Shown: positions 32,529-42,245 of the stretch, in pieces
Position numbering within the stretch: position 1 is the stretch's first letter
Layout: every line of letters starts with the position of its first letter
Assembly (NCBI RefSeq): GCF_022965805.1
Contig: NC_133104.1
Coordinates: 26,780,069 to 26,844,068, forward strand
Direction: 5' to 3'
Origin: Primulina eburnea
Lineage: Eukaryota; Streptophyta; Magnoliopsida; Lamiales; Gesneriaceae
DNA: 64,000 nucleotides
Notes under the pieces: generated by a model
What the model saw: only the letters and a program-made list of their open reading frames with translations
Told to the model about the DNA's origin: nothing
Database searches by the model: none
Position numbers and translations under genes: made by a program

Positions 32529-35133
32529 TGTAACGTCCCGAAAATTTAAAGTTCCACGTGAACCATATGCATGAAAGTTACCAAATTCTTTATGTATTTT
32601 GATGAAATAGTCTTAATTTATTAAATTCATGTTTATTGCATAAATATGGGTTTTAATTTATTGGGTATTTAAATTTTCATACATTAGGGTATTAAGTTGT
32701 ATTTCGCGCTCGAATGAATAACGAAAATCGGGGGATAATCAGGAAAATTATTTTTGTTGAATAATTAATTTTAATTATTTAATTTAAGGTGTATTTAAAT
32801 GAGAATTTAAAAAATGGACCTTGGTTAGGTATTTTTACTCGCCGGGCTATATTTTAAACCGGTACGCAAATTTCAGCGAATCAGAGGACTTTTTGAGAGC
32901 TCGAACAATATTTTCAAAAACGTACCTAAACGAAAAATTTTTGGACAGTGTGTTTGAGATTGATGGGTTTGTTTTAAAGATTAACGGGCTTAAAACCCTT
33001 TTAGTCCATTTAAACTTTTAATTAGGGCCCATTAGTAACTTAATTACCATCTAAACTAAACCCTAAACTTTTTTTTAATGATTGGCAGCCCACTTCAATT
33101 TTCATCTGCGATTCTTACGTAAAAAAATTAGCATCTCCTCTCCTCTTTTCAGCAGCTAGTCACAGGCCCTCGTATTTTTAAGAAAACTTCTTCCCCGCCT
33201 CTTCGGTTCACGTCACTCGCGTAGATCATCGAGTTTTCAATCATCTAAACGTCAAGGCACGCTTTGTATCATTCTTTTTCTCATCATTCAAGCTATATAA
33301 GTTGATTTATATGTAATTGCATGTAAAATTCGTAGATCCACCCTATAACAACGTTTATGCATCGTTTTGTCACGAAATATGTTCATTCATGCATGTAACT
33401 CACGTTTTGCTGCGTTTTGTGCAAGGGGGCTGCTAGATATAGCGTGTTAGGGGCTGTATACGTGCAGATCGATGGATTCTAGGGCTGAGAGGAAATTGAA
33501 ACATGGTTGGTCGAGGGCGGTGAGCGCATGGGTTGAGTGGTGCACGCGAAGGGTAGATCGAGTTGTGTCTCGAGTATTCTAGAGCGTGGTTTCAAGGATC
33601 ATGGTTAGGGCTAAGCGTGGAAGGTCTGGTTGTGGTATAGGATGAGTTGGTTCAATCCTAGTTGGGTCAGGTGAAAATAGAGTCGAGTTGGATCTGCAGC
33701 ATTTTTGGGATTTTGGTTCGACGGGGCTAGCCAGCGCCACAGCGCTTAAGGCACGGCTTTGGCAGATCCGCAGTGCTGAACAACTAGCGCCTAGGCGCTT
33801 GTCCAATGCTTGAGTTTTTTCGATTTCAACGATTCTTCCTCGGGTTGGCTATTCCAGTAAGCTAGGCCGGGTGTTCCAAGATTATGGGAGGTATAAGTTG
33901 GGTTGTATGTAGTACAATTAAGAATCATCGAACTATGGTTAAGGATTAGATCAAGTCGCATGTTAAACGAGACCTCGGTCCAAGTTTAAGAAGAATTGAA
34001 AAATTTATGGGACGGGCTCGAGGTTACATTTATGAAATGATTATAATGATGTTTCGAGGTGTTTTTGAGGAGTTAGTTGGCTTATGATCAAAATTTAGAG
34101 GTCGAAGGGTAAAACAGTCATTTCGAGTTTCTAGAGGCAAAATATTCATTTTGCACTCGAGTCGAGATTTTTGTCCTGGCAGCACCCCGATCACAATTTA
34201 ACATGTTTTTAAATGTTTATGTATCACGAACATGATTTTTATGAAATTACAAAAAATACGTTGCATGCTTGATTTTAAGGAAAAATTTACGTATATGCAT
34301 GTTTTATAAGTGATGAATATGATGACACATTTTTGAATGATGAGAGTTGGTTGTGACTAATATGATTATATGAGATACTATGAGCTGAGGCCAAGGCTCA
34401 ATGGACGGGTAATGCTGTCGCTGATGTCCACGCCACCGGGTACGCGGTTATTTGTAGATGGATCCATCGAGTATGTTGATACAATAGAGCTAATACCCTA
34501 TAGCTGATACGAAAGTCACAACTAATGAACTGAATTCAATTAAGAAAATGTGTACGTATATGATGATATGATGAGACATGTTTTGACACATTATGCTATG
34601 TTACGACACATTTACGTTTATGCTTTTAAGATCATGTATATATGTTGATTATAGTACCTTTCACTGTTACATGTTATATATATTTATTTTATATAACGTT
34701 ACAGGTTTGTTGAGTCTTTAGACCCACTAGGTGTGAATGATTCAGGTGAGCTTTACGATGAGGAGACTGGAGGTGATGATGACTGAACGGGCGGAGCTTG
34801 TGGCACACGTTAACCCGAAGACCTTGTATTCTTCCGCAAGAATATGATTTTATGGTAACATGTTTAAAAAACTTTTTAAGTGGTTGATGATTTAATTTCG
34901 TTGAGGGTTTTGAAAGATTTTTATATGCATGACGTTTTATATTTTTAAACGGTAAATTTTTTAGGTTGGTTGCTCTTTTCATAATTTTAACTATAGTTAT
35001 TTTATTCAGTTGTGGGATGATTTCACAAAATGTATGTTTTGATTTTATGGATTTATGTAGGCATGCTTTCGGCCATTGCATTTTTAGAAAAAAAAAAATG
35101 TTCAATAGAATTTTAAAATGAGCAGACATTTCA
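32529..35133 (+). repeat. Long Tekay-type LTR
   Basis: Starts TGTAACGTCCCG and ends near CAGACATTTCA, followed by a tRNA-Met primer site. About 2.6 kb. It is preceded by a polypurine tract and followed by a primer site, so it has internal sequence on both sides. It carries a three-unit dyad cluster (33733-33799). Its 3' half recurs inverted at 51.5-53.4 kb. Confidence 0.72.
33733..33799. repeat. Three AGCGCCNNNGCGCT-type dyads in the Tekay LTR
   Basis: AGCGCCACAGCGCT (33733-33746), a decayed copy AGATCCGCAGTGCT (33764-33777) and AGCGCCTAGGCGCT (33786-33799). Centres are 31 and 22 bp apart, the same two distances as in the other arrays, with yet another core sequence. Confidence 0.65.
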
Positions 35134-35135
35134 GT

Positions 35136-35149
35136 TGGTATCAGAGCCA
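35136..35149 (+). other. tRNA-Met primer binding site after the Tekay LTR
   Basis: TGGTATCAGAGCCA, two bases after the presumed LTR end at 35133. It is followed by only about 55 bp of leader before the Cassandra-like LTR. Confidence 0.7.
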
Positions 35150-35203
35150 ACCTCTACTAGTACGGTGTGGTTCGGGGACGAACCAAGCGGAAGCTGGTGG
35201 GCA

Positions 35204-35600
35204 TGTGAGGCCCGGGGCCAAAAAGGGCGGGGGGTGATCGCCGGTGCCATGAGGTTGCATGGACAATGAGCGGCTTCTGGCAGGATTCAAGGCGGGGGAA
35301 CATGAAAGAACCGATCTTACACCGGAAGGCGAGTGATTTCAAAACTGTTCAGGTATGAGACTGTGTAGTTGAGGAGGGATTAAAAGATTTGATATGTAGT
35401 ATTTATATCAAGAAGGTGCATCTTCTTTTCGTTAGCTCATCACATTAGAACAACATAGTTAAGAGTGCTTGTCTTGGGGCAATTTTGGGATGATTGAACC
35501 CCTGAAAAGTTTTCTAGGGTGCGTGTGAGTGAGGACGTAAGCACGTTGAAAAGACTCTTCTTGGTACAGTGGGGACAGTCGTCGAATCTGGGGCGTTACA
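35204..35600 (+). mobile_element. Cassandra-like LTR with 5S rRNA-derived core (plus copy)
   Basis: 397 bp from TGTGAGGCCCGGGG to GGGCGTTACA, followed by a tRNA-Met primer site (TGGTATCAGAGC at 35603-35614). The segment 35447-35510 aligns with plant 5S rRNA: AGTTAAGAGTGCTTG corresponds to the box A region (AGTTAAGCGTGCTTG) and GGATGATTGAACCCCTG to the box C region. LTRs with embedded 5S sequence and a tRNA-Met site are the hallmark of the Cassandra TRIM family, which is non-coding. This copy is more decayed than the one at 36476. Confidence 0.78.
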
Positions 35601-36475
35601 ATTGGTATCAGAGCAAGGGTCCTGTGCAGGATTGTGCCACTGCCAATTTATGCAGCTCAGTCTGTAAGCCTCAAGTCTCGAAGTTTACATGATTTTAAAT
35701 GATTTAATGCTATCACCTGCATTTTTACGCGATACATGTTTTCTACGATTTTCAGTTACATGTCTAGCTATTTTTTTTTAATTAAAGAGTATATGTTTTG
35801 AAAAGTAGATTTGATTGCATGTTGGTTACGTTTGGAATTGGACATGTCTAAATATTCGAATATTGGGCATTAGGAGAGGTTGAAAATGATTAAATATATT
35901 TTTGGTTAGTAGTACTTATGTTCTACTTATGGTTCATAAGTTAATCTCGAAGATTAGAAATGCTTTTGGAGCATGTAGATTTTCTAATAAAATACCGATG
36001 ATTCGTGGTTACTAGTTGAGATGAATTTTGAGGATTCCATATAAGGAATAATGATTCAAAGACTGTGACGATCTTTAGAAGTATGAAAATGTATAATTTG
36101 ATATTTTAGGTATTGATGTAAACGTAAGATTGGTTATGAGAATTGATCGTGGATTAATAAGCTTAAGATGACTGAACTTTATGTTACGGAAAACCTATAA
36201 AATGGAATTGAAAACGCCAAGAACTTATGGGTAATTGTGAAATTTACGAAATTTAGGGCCAATTGGATAATTTTCGAGGAAATTAGGAATTTATCTTGCA
36301 ATGGTTACGAAATTTGGGACTGGTTTAGCAATAAATGAAATTGAATAGTTTAAGTGATAGGAATTTTATGATTTAGGCTTGAAGAGATATTTAGAACATT
36401 GAATTATTGGGATTATAATGTTGTAAGGATTGATAATTAAGGTTATTACGGGATGAATCAATATTGGGCTTAAAA
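35601..36475 (+). other. Leader-like and LTR-like filler between the two Cassandra LTRs
   Basis: Begins with a tRNA-Met primer site and a leader that resembles the one at 37037 onward (CTGCCA near 35639, CCTCAAG near 35671). From about 36066 it matches, in inverse orientation, 52250-52650. No coding sequence. It appears to be a mosaic of chromovirus leader and Tekay LTR. Confidence 0.5.
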
Positions 36476-36872
36476 TGTAACGTCCCAGATTCGACGACTG
36501 TTCTCACTGTATCAAGACGAGTCTTTCCAGCGTGCTTATGTCCTCACTCACACGCACCCTAGGAAACTTCCCAGGAGGTCACCCATCCCAAAATTGCCCC
36601 AAGTCAAGCACGTTTAATTTTGGAGTTCTTATGTGATGAGCTACCGAAAAGAAGATGCACGTTCGTGATATGAGTAGTACCAATCAAATCTTTTAAGCCC
36701 TCTTCAACTGTACAGTCCATTACATTGAACAGTCTCGGAATCCCTCTCATTCCCGTGTGGGTCGGTTCATTCATGTTCCCTCCACCTAGAAGCCTGCCAG
36801 GAGCCGCTCATTGTCCGTGCAACTGATGGCACCGGCGATCACCCCCCACCCTCTTCGGCCCCGGGCCTCACA
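36476..36872 (-). mobile_element. Cassandra-like LTR with 5S rRNA-derived core (minus copy)
   Basis: 397 bp, the same length as 35204-35600 and its inverted homologue. On the minus strand it runs from TGTGAGGCCCGGGG (36872) to GGGACGTTACA (36476). The 5S-derived core is 36566-36629: the minus strand reads AGAACTCCAAAATTAAACGT and GGATGGGTGACCTCCTGG, close to 5S boxes A and C. No primer site follows on its 3' side, so it looks like a solo LTR. I see no clean target duplication (TAAAA before, TTAAG after). Confidence 0.8.
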
Positions 36873-37036
36873 TTAAGTCTTTATGAAAATGTTCAAATAC
36901 TTTTGTCAAACTCTATTTTTAGATCTTTGTTGAGACGTACAGTTTATTTTATCGAATTTTGAATGCTCACGTTTTTATTTAAGAAAATTTTTAATTCTTC
37001 CGCAAATTTTAGTAGTAAAAAGTACGGTACGTTACA
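36873..37036 (+). repeat. End of the 5' LTR of chromovirus I
   Basis: AT-rich sequence ending GTACGTTACA at 37036, followed directly by a tRNA-Met primer site (TGGTATCAGAGCC, 37039-37051). Together with 36066-36475 it appears to be the tail of the 5' LTR of element I, into which the minus Cassandra LTR was inserted. Confidence 0.6.
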
Positions 37037-37272
37037 GTTGGTATCAGAGCCGTGTTCTTGTAAATGGTTATGCCTACTGCCAGTCGCAAGAAGCTCACGA
37101 AGTCACACCTCAAGTATGTAAGTTTTAAGGTTTCAAATTTATGTTATGTAGTAAGCATTAAGTTCTGATTTCAGCATATACATATTTTAAAGTTCAAGTA
37201 CGTGCATCTTATGTTGTCTATATCATGTTCATGCATGTTGGGTTTAAGGGTTGGGTAAATTATTGGAACACT

Positions 37273-38986
37273 ATGCCTCCTAGACGTGTGATCGACCTTA
37301 AAGCAAGGGATGAGGACGGAGAGCCTCGAGAGGAGAGAAGAGACGCTTCTCCACCTCCACCAACAGATATGCAGGCACAGATGCTTGCAGGAATGACTCA
37401 GTTCTTCGCACAGTTTGCGGGGAACCAGGCTGCAGTGGACGCTGGGACGAGGCCCAGGCCAGAGGTAGTATATGAGAGGTTCAGAAGGATGAACCCAAAG
37501 GAGTTTTCGGGCACCACTGACCCGATGATAGCTGAGGGATGAATTAAGTCCATCGAGGTAATTTTTGACTTTATGGAACTGACCGATGCAGATAGGGTCA
37601 GGTGTGCCACGTTCCTTCTGACAGGGGACGCAGGACTGTGGTGGGAGAGCGCATCAGTGGCAGTCAACTTGCAGGTGTTGCCTTGGAATTGTTTCAAGGA
37701 GGTCTTTTACTCCAAGTACTTCACTGAGGAAGTATGCTCTCACCTAACCAGGGAGTTTATGACGTTGCGGCAGGGAGACAGCAGCGTGACAGACTTTGTG
37801 AGTAAGTTTGAGAGGTGGTGTCATTTCATACCCCTGATAGCTAATGATGCCCAGAGCAAGTTGAGGCATTTTATGGATGGGTTATGGCCGGTCTAATGCC
37901 ATGACGTCCGAGTTGCTGGTCCTACTACCTACACGATTGCCGTGTCAAGAGCTTTGGCAGCAGAACAGGATCAGAGAGATATTGAGGCAGACAGGCAGAG
38001 CAAGAGGCCCTATCAGGCTCCAGTGCAGCAACAGCAACAACGACCTCAGTTTAAGAGGCCGTTTCAGGGGCCGCCAGGGAAGAAGCCATATAAGGGAACG
38101 CCAAAGGGAAAAGGTCCAATTCAGCAGCAAGGGGCGCCACAGAGGCCAGTTGTTTTCCCGGTATGCCCTAAGTGCAACCGCCAGCATCCGGGGCAGTGCC
38201 TATATGGGTCAGGCAAATGTTTAAATGTGCAGTTATTGACCACATGCTAAAAGAGTGCCACAGTGGAAGCAGCAAACTTAGGGCAGAGTGTTCGCCATAC
38301 ACGCACAAGAGACGAATCTAGACATGACATTAATGACTGGTACAATTTTCTACCTAAGCTCAGAATTATTGTTGCCTTGCATGTTTTGAATTTTATTTGG
38401 GATTATTAAGGTGCTAGTAATATTTTGAGTGATTTGGGATAGTAATTTTCTGCTATGTTGGAGGTTAATGTTAGAATTTTGGGATATAAGTTTTTGTTGT
38501 GCTAACGTCTCTCAGAAAATATTTTCATTAAAAAATTAGCCACTCAGGCCTTGATAGATTCAGGCGCCACCCATTCTTTTATTTCGGAAACATTTGCTAG
38601 TCACTTGGATATCAAGACTATTGGACTCGACTTGAATTATTCAGTAACAGTCCAATCCGGGGAAGAATTATCAGCTACTAGTGTGGTCAGGGACATCGAT
38701 CTAGAATTGCACGGCCACATAATGTATGCCGACTTCATCGTCTTGCCGATGCCAAAATTCGACATTATTTTTGGACTGGACTGGCTAACAAAGAACAGAG
38801 TCCTTAGTGACTTCCACAAGAGATCAGTGTGAATAAGACCTTTGGGTACGGAGCAGTTTCTCTTCGAGCCAGCTAGATGGAGGAGTTTTTCTCGCATGAT
38901 TTCTTGCATGCAGGCGCGGAGAATCATTTCCAAAAGGTGTCAAGCTTTCTTGGCCAGCATCATTTCAAGACCTGGCGTACCCACTC
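37273..38986 (+). pseudogene. Element I gag and protease
   Basis: Begins MPPRRVIDLKARDEDGEPRE at ATG 37273. Capsid-like part: FSGTTDPMIAEG, a stop at 37540, then ELTDADRVRCATFLLTGDAG and WWES, and FKEVFYSKYFTEE. A frameshift near 37890 leads to a Q- and P-rich linker and a zinc-knuckle-like CPKCNRQHPGQC (about 38163-38198). A region with several stops (38250-38510) follows. Protease is recognised by ALIDSGATHSFISETF (about 38548-38595) and IIFGLDWLTKNRVLSDF. The sequence is cut at 38986 by element E and resumes at 47782 (target duplication CACTC). Confidence 0.87.
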
Positions 38987-39519
38987 TGTGGGGACCCGGA
39001 CGCTAATCAAGTTCTTAATCATCATTGGGACCAATTAATCAATAATAAAACAGGGTCTAAATTTTTTTTTTTTAAACTGCGGAACGTAGTGATATACAAC
39101 ATATATACATATCAGTATATAAAATACAAATCCTGTATTTCAACATTTATGCAAACTAGGGTTTAAAACTAAAGTCAAGTGTTTAACCCTATATCTAGTC
39201 CAAGTCCGGTGCCACCACTCTAATCACGATTTAGCTCTTCATCTCCTTGACCCTGGACCTGTCCCACCTGTTGTCAAGTACACATACAGACAAGACAACA
39301 GCCGGATATACCGGTGAGAATATAATCCCCAGTATAAATCAATGAAACATGCAATCATATAAATCATATAAAGCATGTAATCAGGTAACATGAATACGTA
39401 TCAAAATCTGAAACATAAACAATATCAAATCAAACTGTCGACATCAATCATAATTCAGACTAGACTCAATCCTAGTCTAGGGATCCCGGTTTCCAGATGT
39501 GGTATTACTATAACGAATT

Positions 39520-39690
39520 CCGTTAAGGATGGAACCATAATATCTATTACTCGATATAACCAGTGCCCTGGTATTCCTATATCGAATTCCGTAATAGAAG
39601 AATTCCAATACCCTTTACTCGATATAACCAAATATGGTGTTCCTATTTCGAATTCCGTAATAGATTCCATTACTCGATATAACCAAACAT
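39520..39690. repeat. Imperfect tandem repeat in the R/U5 part of LTR E
   Basis: About three copies of a roughly 57-bp unit built from CCTATATCGAATTCCGTAAT and ATTACTCGATATAACC. The same block lies at 46313-46505 in the other LTR, with point differences in the first copy. In LTR H the corresponding region holds a different, shorter tandem repeat. Confidence 0.75.
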
Positions 39691-40603
39691 CCAGTGTCCT
39701 GACCTAACCGTCAAGGACTGTAGCTCTATCACTAGCATCCTATCTTGAGACATAGTGCAATGTGCCGTGGCGATACCACCACTATCCGGCACTTCTGTCA
39801 CAAATAACTTGTCTAATACCTGTCATCTAAATACAAGAGAACAAGTACATTAATCAATGTAATGCAAATATCCATGCAATAAAATAAAGTATGTGATTTA
39901 GGAAAACCCAAGTCTAAACCGACTCAAGTCCATCTCCCAATACCACATTGACTTATACCTTTCTTTCGTCGGTTTCTGGCTCAGTCGAAGTCCTGAACTC
40001 ACAATCTGTCTGGTACTGACAATATCAATAATCTCATGTCAATATACCATTCAATTCCATAATAATCTGATCAATCTGGAATTAATTCAAAATCAACAGT
40101 ATAACGGTACAATTCCAATATCCCCGTCTATACCAATTCACCAGATAATAGTTACAATCTATAACCCATATCCAATACTTTCTATAATCAATCCATAATC
40201 CAAATCTGTCCGGTATTAACTGATTATAATCAGAAAATCATAACAATTCCATAATCAGTCTATTTCTTAATCTGACTTCGATTCTATGATGTCTAACATA
40301 TCAAGAACATCATATCTGAATCCTATTCAATTCTGACAATAGCATAAATTCAAAGCATGTCAAAACGTAGCAAAACTTACGTCAAAGTGTAGCCTACGTC
40401 GATAGGAACTCACTACCGAAGTCGGATTACAATTCGGACGGACGGATTGATCACACGATTGAAATTGAAATCGAATTCCAAAATTTCCTCTCAATTTCCC
40501 TTTTCCGTTTCTGAAGAAATGTTTGCATGTTTATATATATATATATATATACAACTCCCGCATGCACAAGGGCAAATGGCGAACTCTCAGCCAAACACGT
40601 TTC

Positions 40604-40837
40604 GCGCATATGCGCGACTTCCTCGGCGCATATGCGCGAGACATTCTGTCTCGGCGCGTGACTGGCACCTCGCCTCGCGCATATGCGCGCACGCTATCGG
40701 CGCATATGCGCGAGGTCCAATCGAAATTTAGGGGGGCTACTGTCCCCTTCGCGCATATGCGCGCAATCACTCGCGCATATGCGCGAACCCTTCTGTTTAA
40801 TGCGCGCATGTGCGCGCATTGTCCGCGCATGTGCGTG
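40604..40837. repeat. GCGCATATGCGC palindrome array in left LTR of E
   Basis: The same units as at 47417-47649, shifted by 6813 bp. It lies 130-365 bp inside the LTR start (minus orientation), directly upstream of an (AT)n run at 40534-40552 that could serve as TATA box. Confidence 0.9.
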
Positions 40838-41114
40838 CTGTCTCCTTTGCACATACACACACTTTTCACACATACGTGTATTTCGTGTCCCGATGAATCC
40901 TTTCATAATCATATCAAATTATAATTCAATAATTACCGATTACTGGGATTAATTTTCCGAGCATTATATTTCTCCCCCTCTAAGATACGATTTCGTCCTC
41001 GAAATCACAGGCAATCAAATCATATCATTAAGAAGGAATGTAATCACAAACTAGTACATATTTACATCAGTGAAATAATGCTGGGAATTCCTGTCTCATA
41101 TCAGATTCAGTCTC

Positions 41115-42236
41115 CTATGTAGCTTCTTCAGTGCCATGACGAGTCCATTGAACTTTCACCAAAGGAATCATCTTTGTTCTGAGTTGTTTTTCTTTACGAT
41201 CGATAATCCGGATCGGCTTTTCAATATAACTCAGATTTTCATCAAGTTCTGCCTCGTCTGGTTGAATCACGTGTGAATCATCAGGGAGATATTTCCGCAG
41301 CATCGATACATGAAAAACATCATGTATTCCAGATAATGAAGGCGGCAATGCTAGTCGATAGGCACGATCTCCTATCTTTTCTAGAATTTCATATGGACCG
41401 ACGTATCGTGGAGACAACTTCCCTTTCTTGCCAAATCTGACAACTCCTCTGAAAGGTGAAATTTTCAGGAACACTCGGTCTCCAGCCTCAAATACCAACG
41501 GTCGTCTTCTGAGGTTGGCATATTTGGCTTGTCTGTCCTGAGCTGCCTTCATTTTCTTCTGAATCAGCTTTACTTTCTCAGTCATATCTCTGATCATATC
41601 CGGTCCAGTCTCAGGAACTTCAGAGATATCATCCCAGTAAAGAGGGGATCGACATTTCTTTCCGTACAACGCTTCAAATGGTGCCATCTCAATACTCGTT
41701 TGATAGCTATTGTTGTACGAAAATTCACAAAGTGGCAATGCATCCTGCCAACCAGTGCTAAAATCAAGTACTACAGATCTCAGCATATCTTCCGATGTCT
41801 GAATCGTACGCTCTGACTGTCCATCAGTCTGTGGATGATATGCGGTACTAAGATGTAACTTCGTACCAAGAGCTTGCTGCAGACTCTGCCAGAAGTGCGA
41901 TGTAAACCGAGGGTCACGGTCTGAAACAATCGACTTCGGCACTCCGTGCAATCTTACCACTTCCTTGACATAAATCTCAGCCATATGATCATATCGGTAC
42001 GTCATCTTGTATGGAATAAAACATGCAGATTTGGTCAATCGATCAATCACGACCCAAATCGCATCACAACCTCGGGAGGATCTCGGTAACTGTGTCACAA
42101 AATCCATGGAAATGTGATCCCATTTCCATTCAAGAATGGACAAACTCTGTAATAATCCTCCTGGTTTCTTTCTTTCAGCCTTCACCTGTTGGCAATTCAG
42201 ACACTTGGCTACAAATTCAGTCACATCAGATTTCAT
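41115..42236 (-). CDS. Element E integrase and chromodomain-like C-terminus
   Basis: Minus-strand continuation of pol after a single TAG at 42246-42248 (TQY-stop-WKQ, where C reads RFWWKQ, so a Trp codon became TAG). It contains [16 protein letters not shown], first D in HISMDFVTQLPR, second D in [10 protein letters not shown] and E in [20 protein letters not shown]. The end has [20 protein letters not shown] and KVQWTRHGTEEAT, then another Trp-to-TAG stop, after which ETESDMRQEFPALFH continues to a natural stop near 41060. Otherwise well preserved. Confidence 0.9.
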   Translation of the reverse strand: MKSDVTEFVAKCLNCQQVKAERKKPGGLLQSLSILEWKWDHISMDFVTQLPRSSRGCDAIWVVIDRLTKSACFIPYKMTYRYDHMAEIYVKEVVRLHGVPKSIVSDRDPRFTSHFWQSLQQALGTKLHLSTAYHPQTDGQSERTIQTSEDMLRSVVLDFSTGWQDALPLCEFSYNNSYQTSIEMAPFEALYGKKCRSPLYWDDISEVPETGPDMIRDMTEKVKLIQKKMKAAQDRQAKYANLRRRPLVFEAGDRVFLKISPFRGVVRFGKKGKLSPRYVGPYEILEKIGDRAYRLALPPSLSGIHDVFHVSMLRKYLPDDSHVIQPDEAELDENLSYIEKPIRIIDRKEKQLRTKMIPLVKVQWTRHGTEEAT

Positions 42237-42245
42237 TTGTTTCCA

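Larger units (their letters stand above)
38987..40968 (-). repeat. 3' LTR of element E
   Basis: The plus strand starts TGTGGGGACCCGG. It contains a tandem region (39520-39690), an (AT)n TATA-like run (40534-40552) and the palindrome array (40604-40837). A polypurine tract (minus AGAGGGGGAGAAA) adjoins it at 40969-40981. Confidence 0.95.

Noticed and set aside
33579..33806. Minus-strand ORF of 75 codons in the Tekay LTR
   Set aside because: It overlaps the LTR and its dyad cluster and has no protein features.
34689..35150. Minus-strand ORF of 153 codons
   Set aside because: AT-rich LTR sequence that occurs again inverted at 52.6-53.1 kb without a conserved frame; lysine- and asparagine-rich chance translation.
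35447..35510. Functional 5S rRNA gene
   Set aside because: Only part of 5S is present, with many mismatches, and it lies inside a 397-bp LTR; it is a Cassandra-type derived segment.
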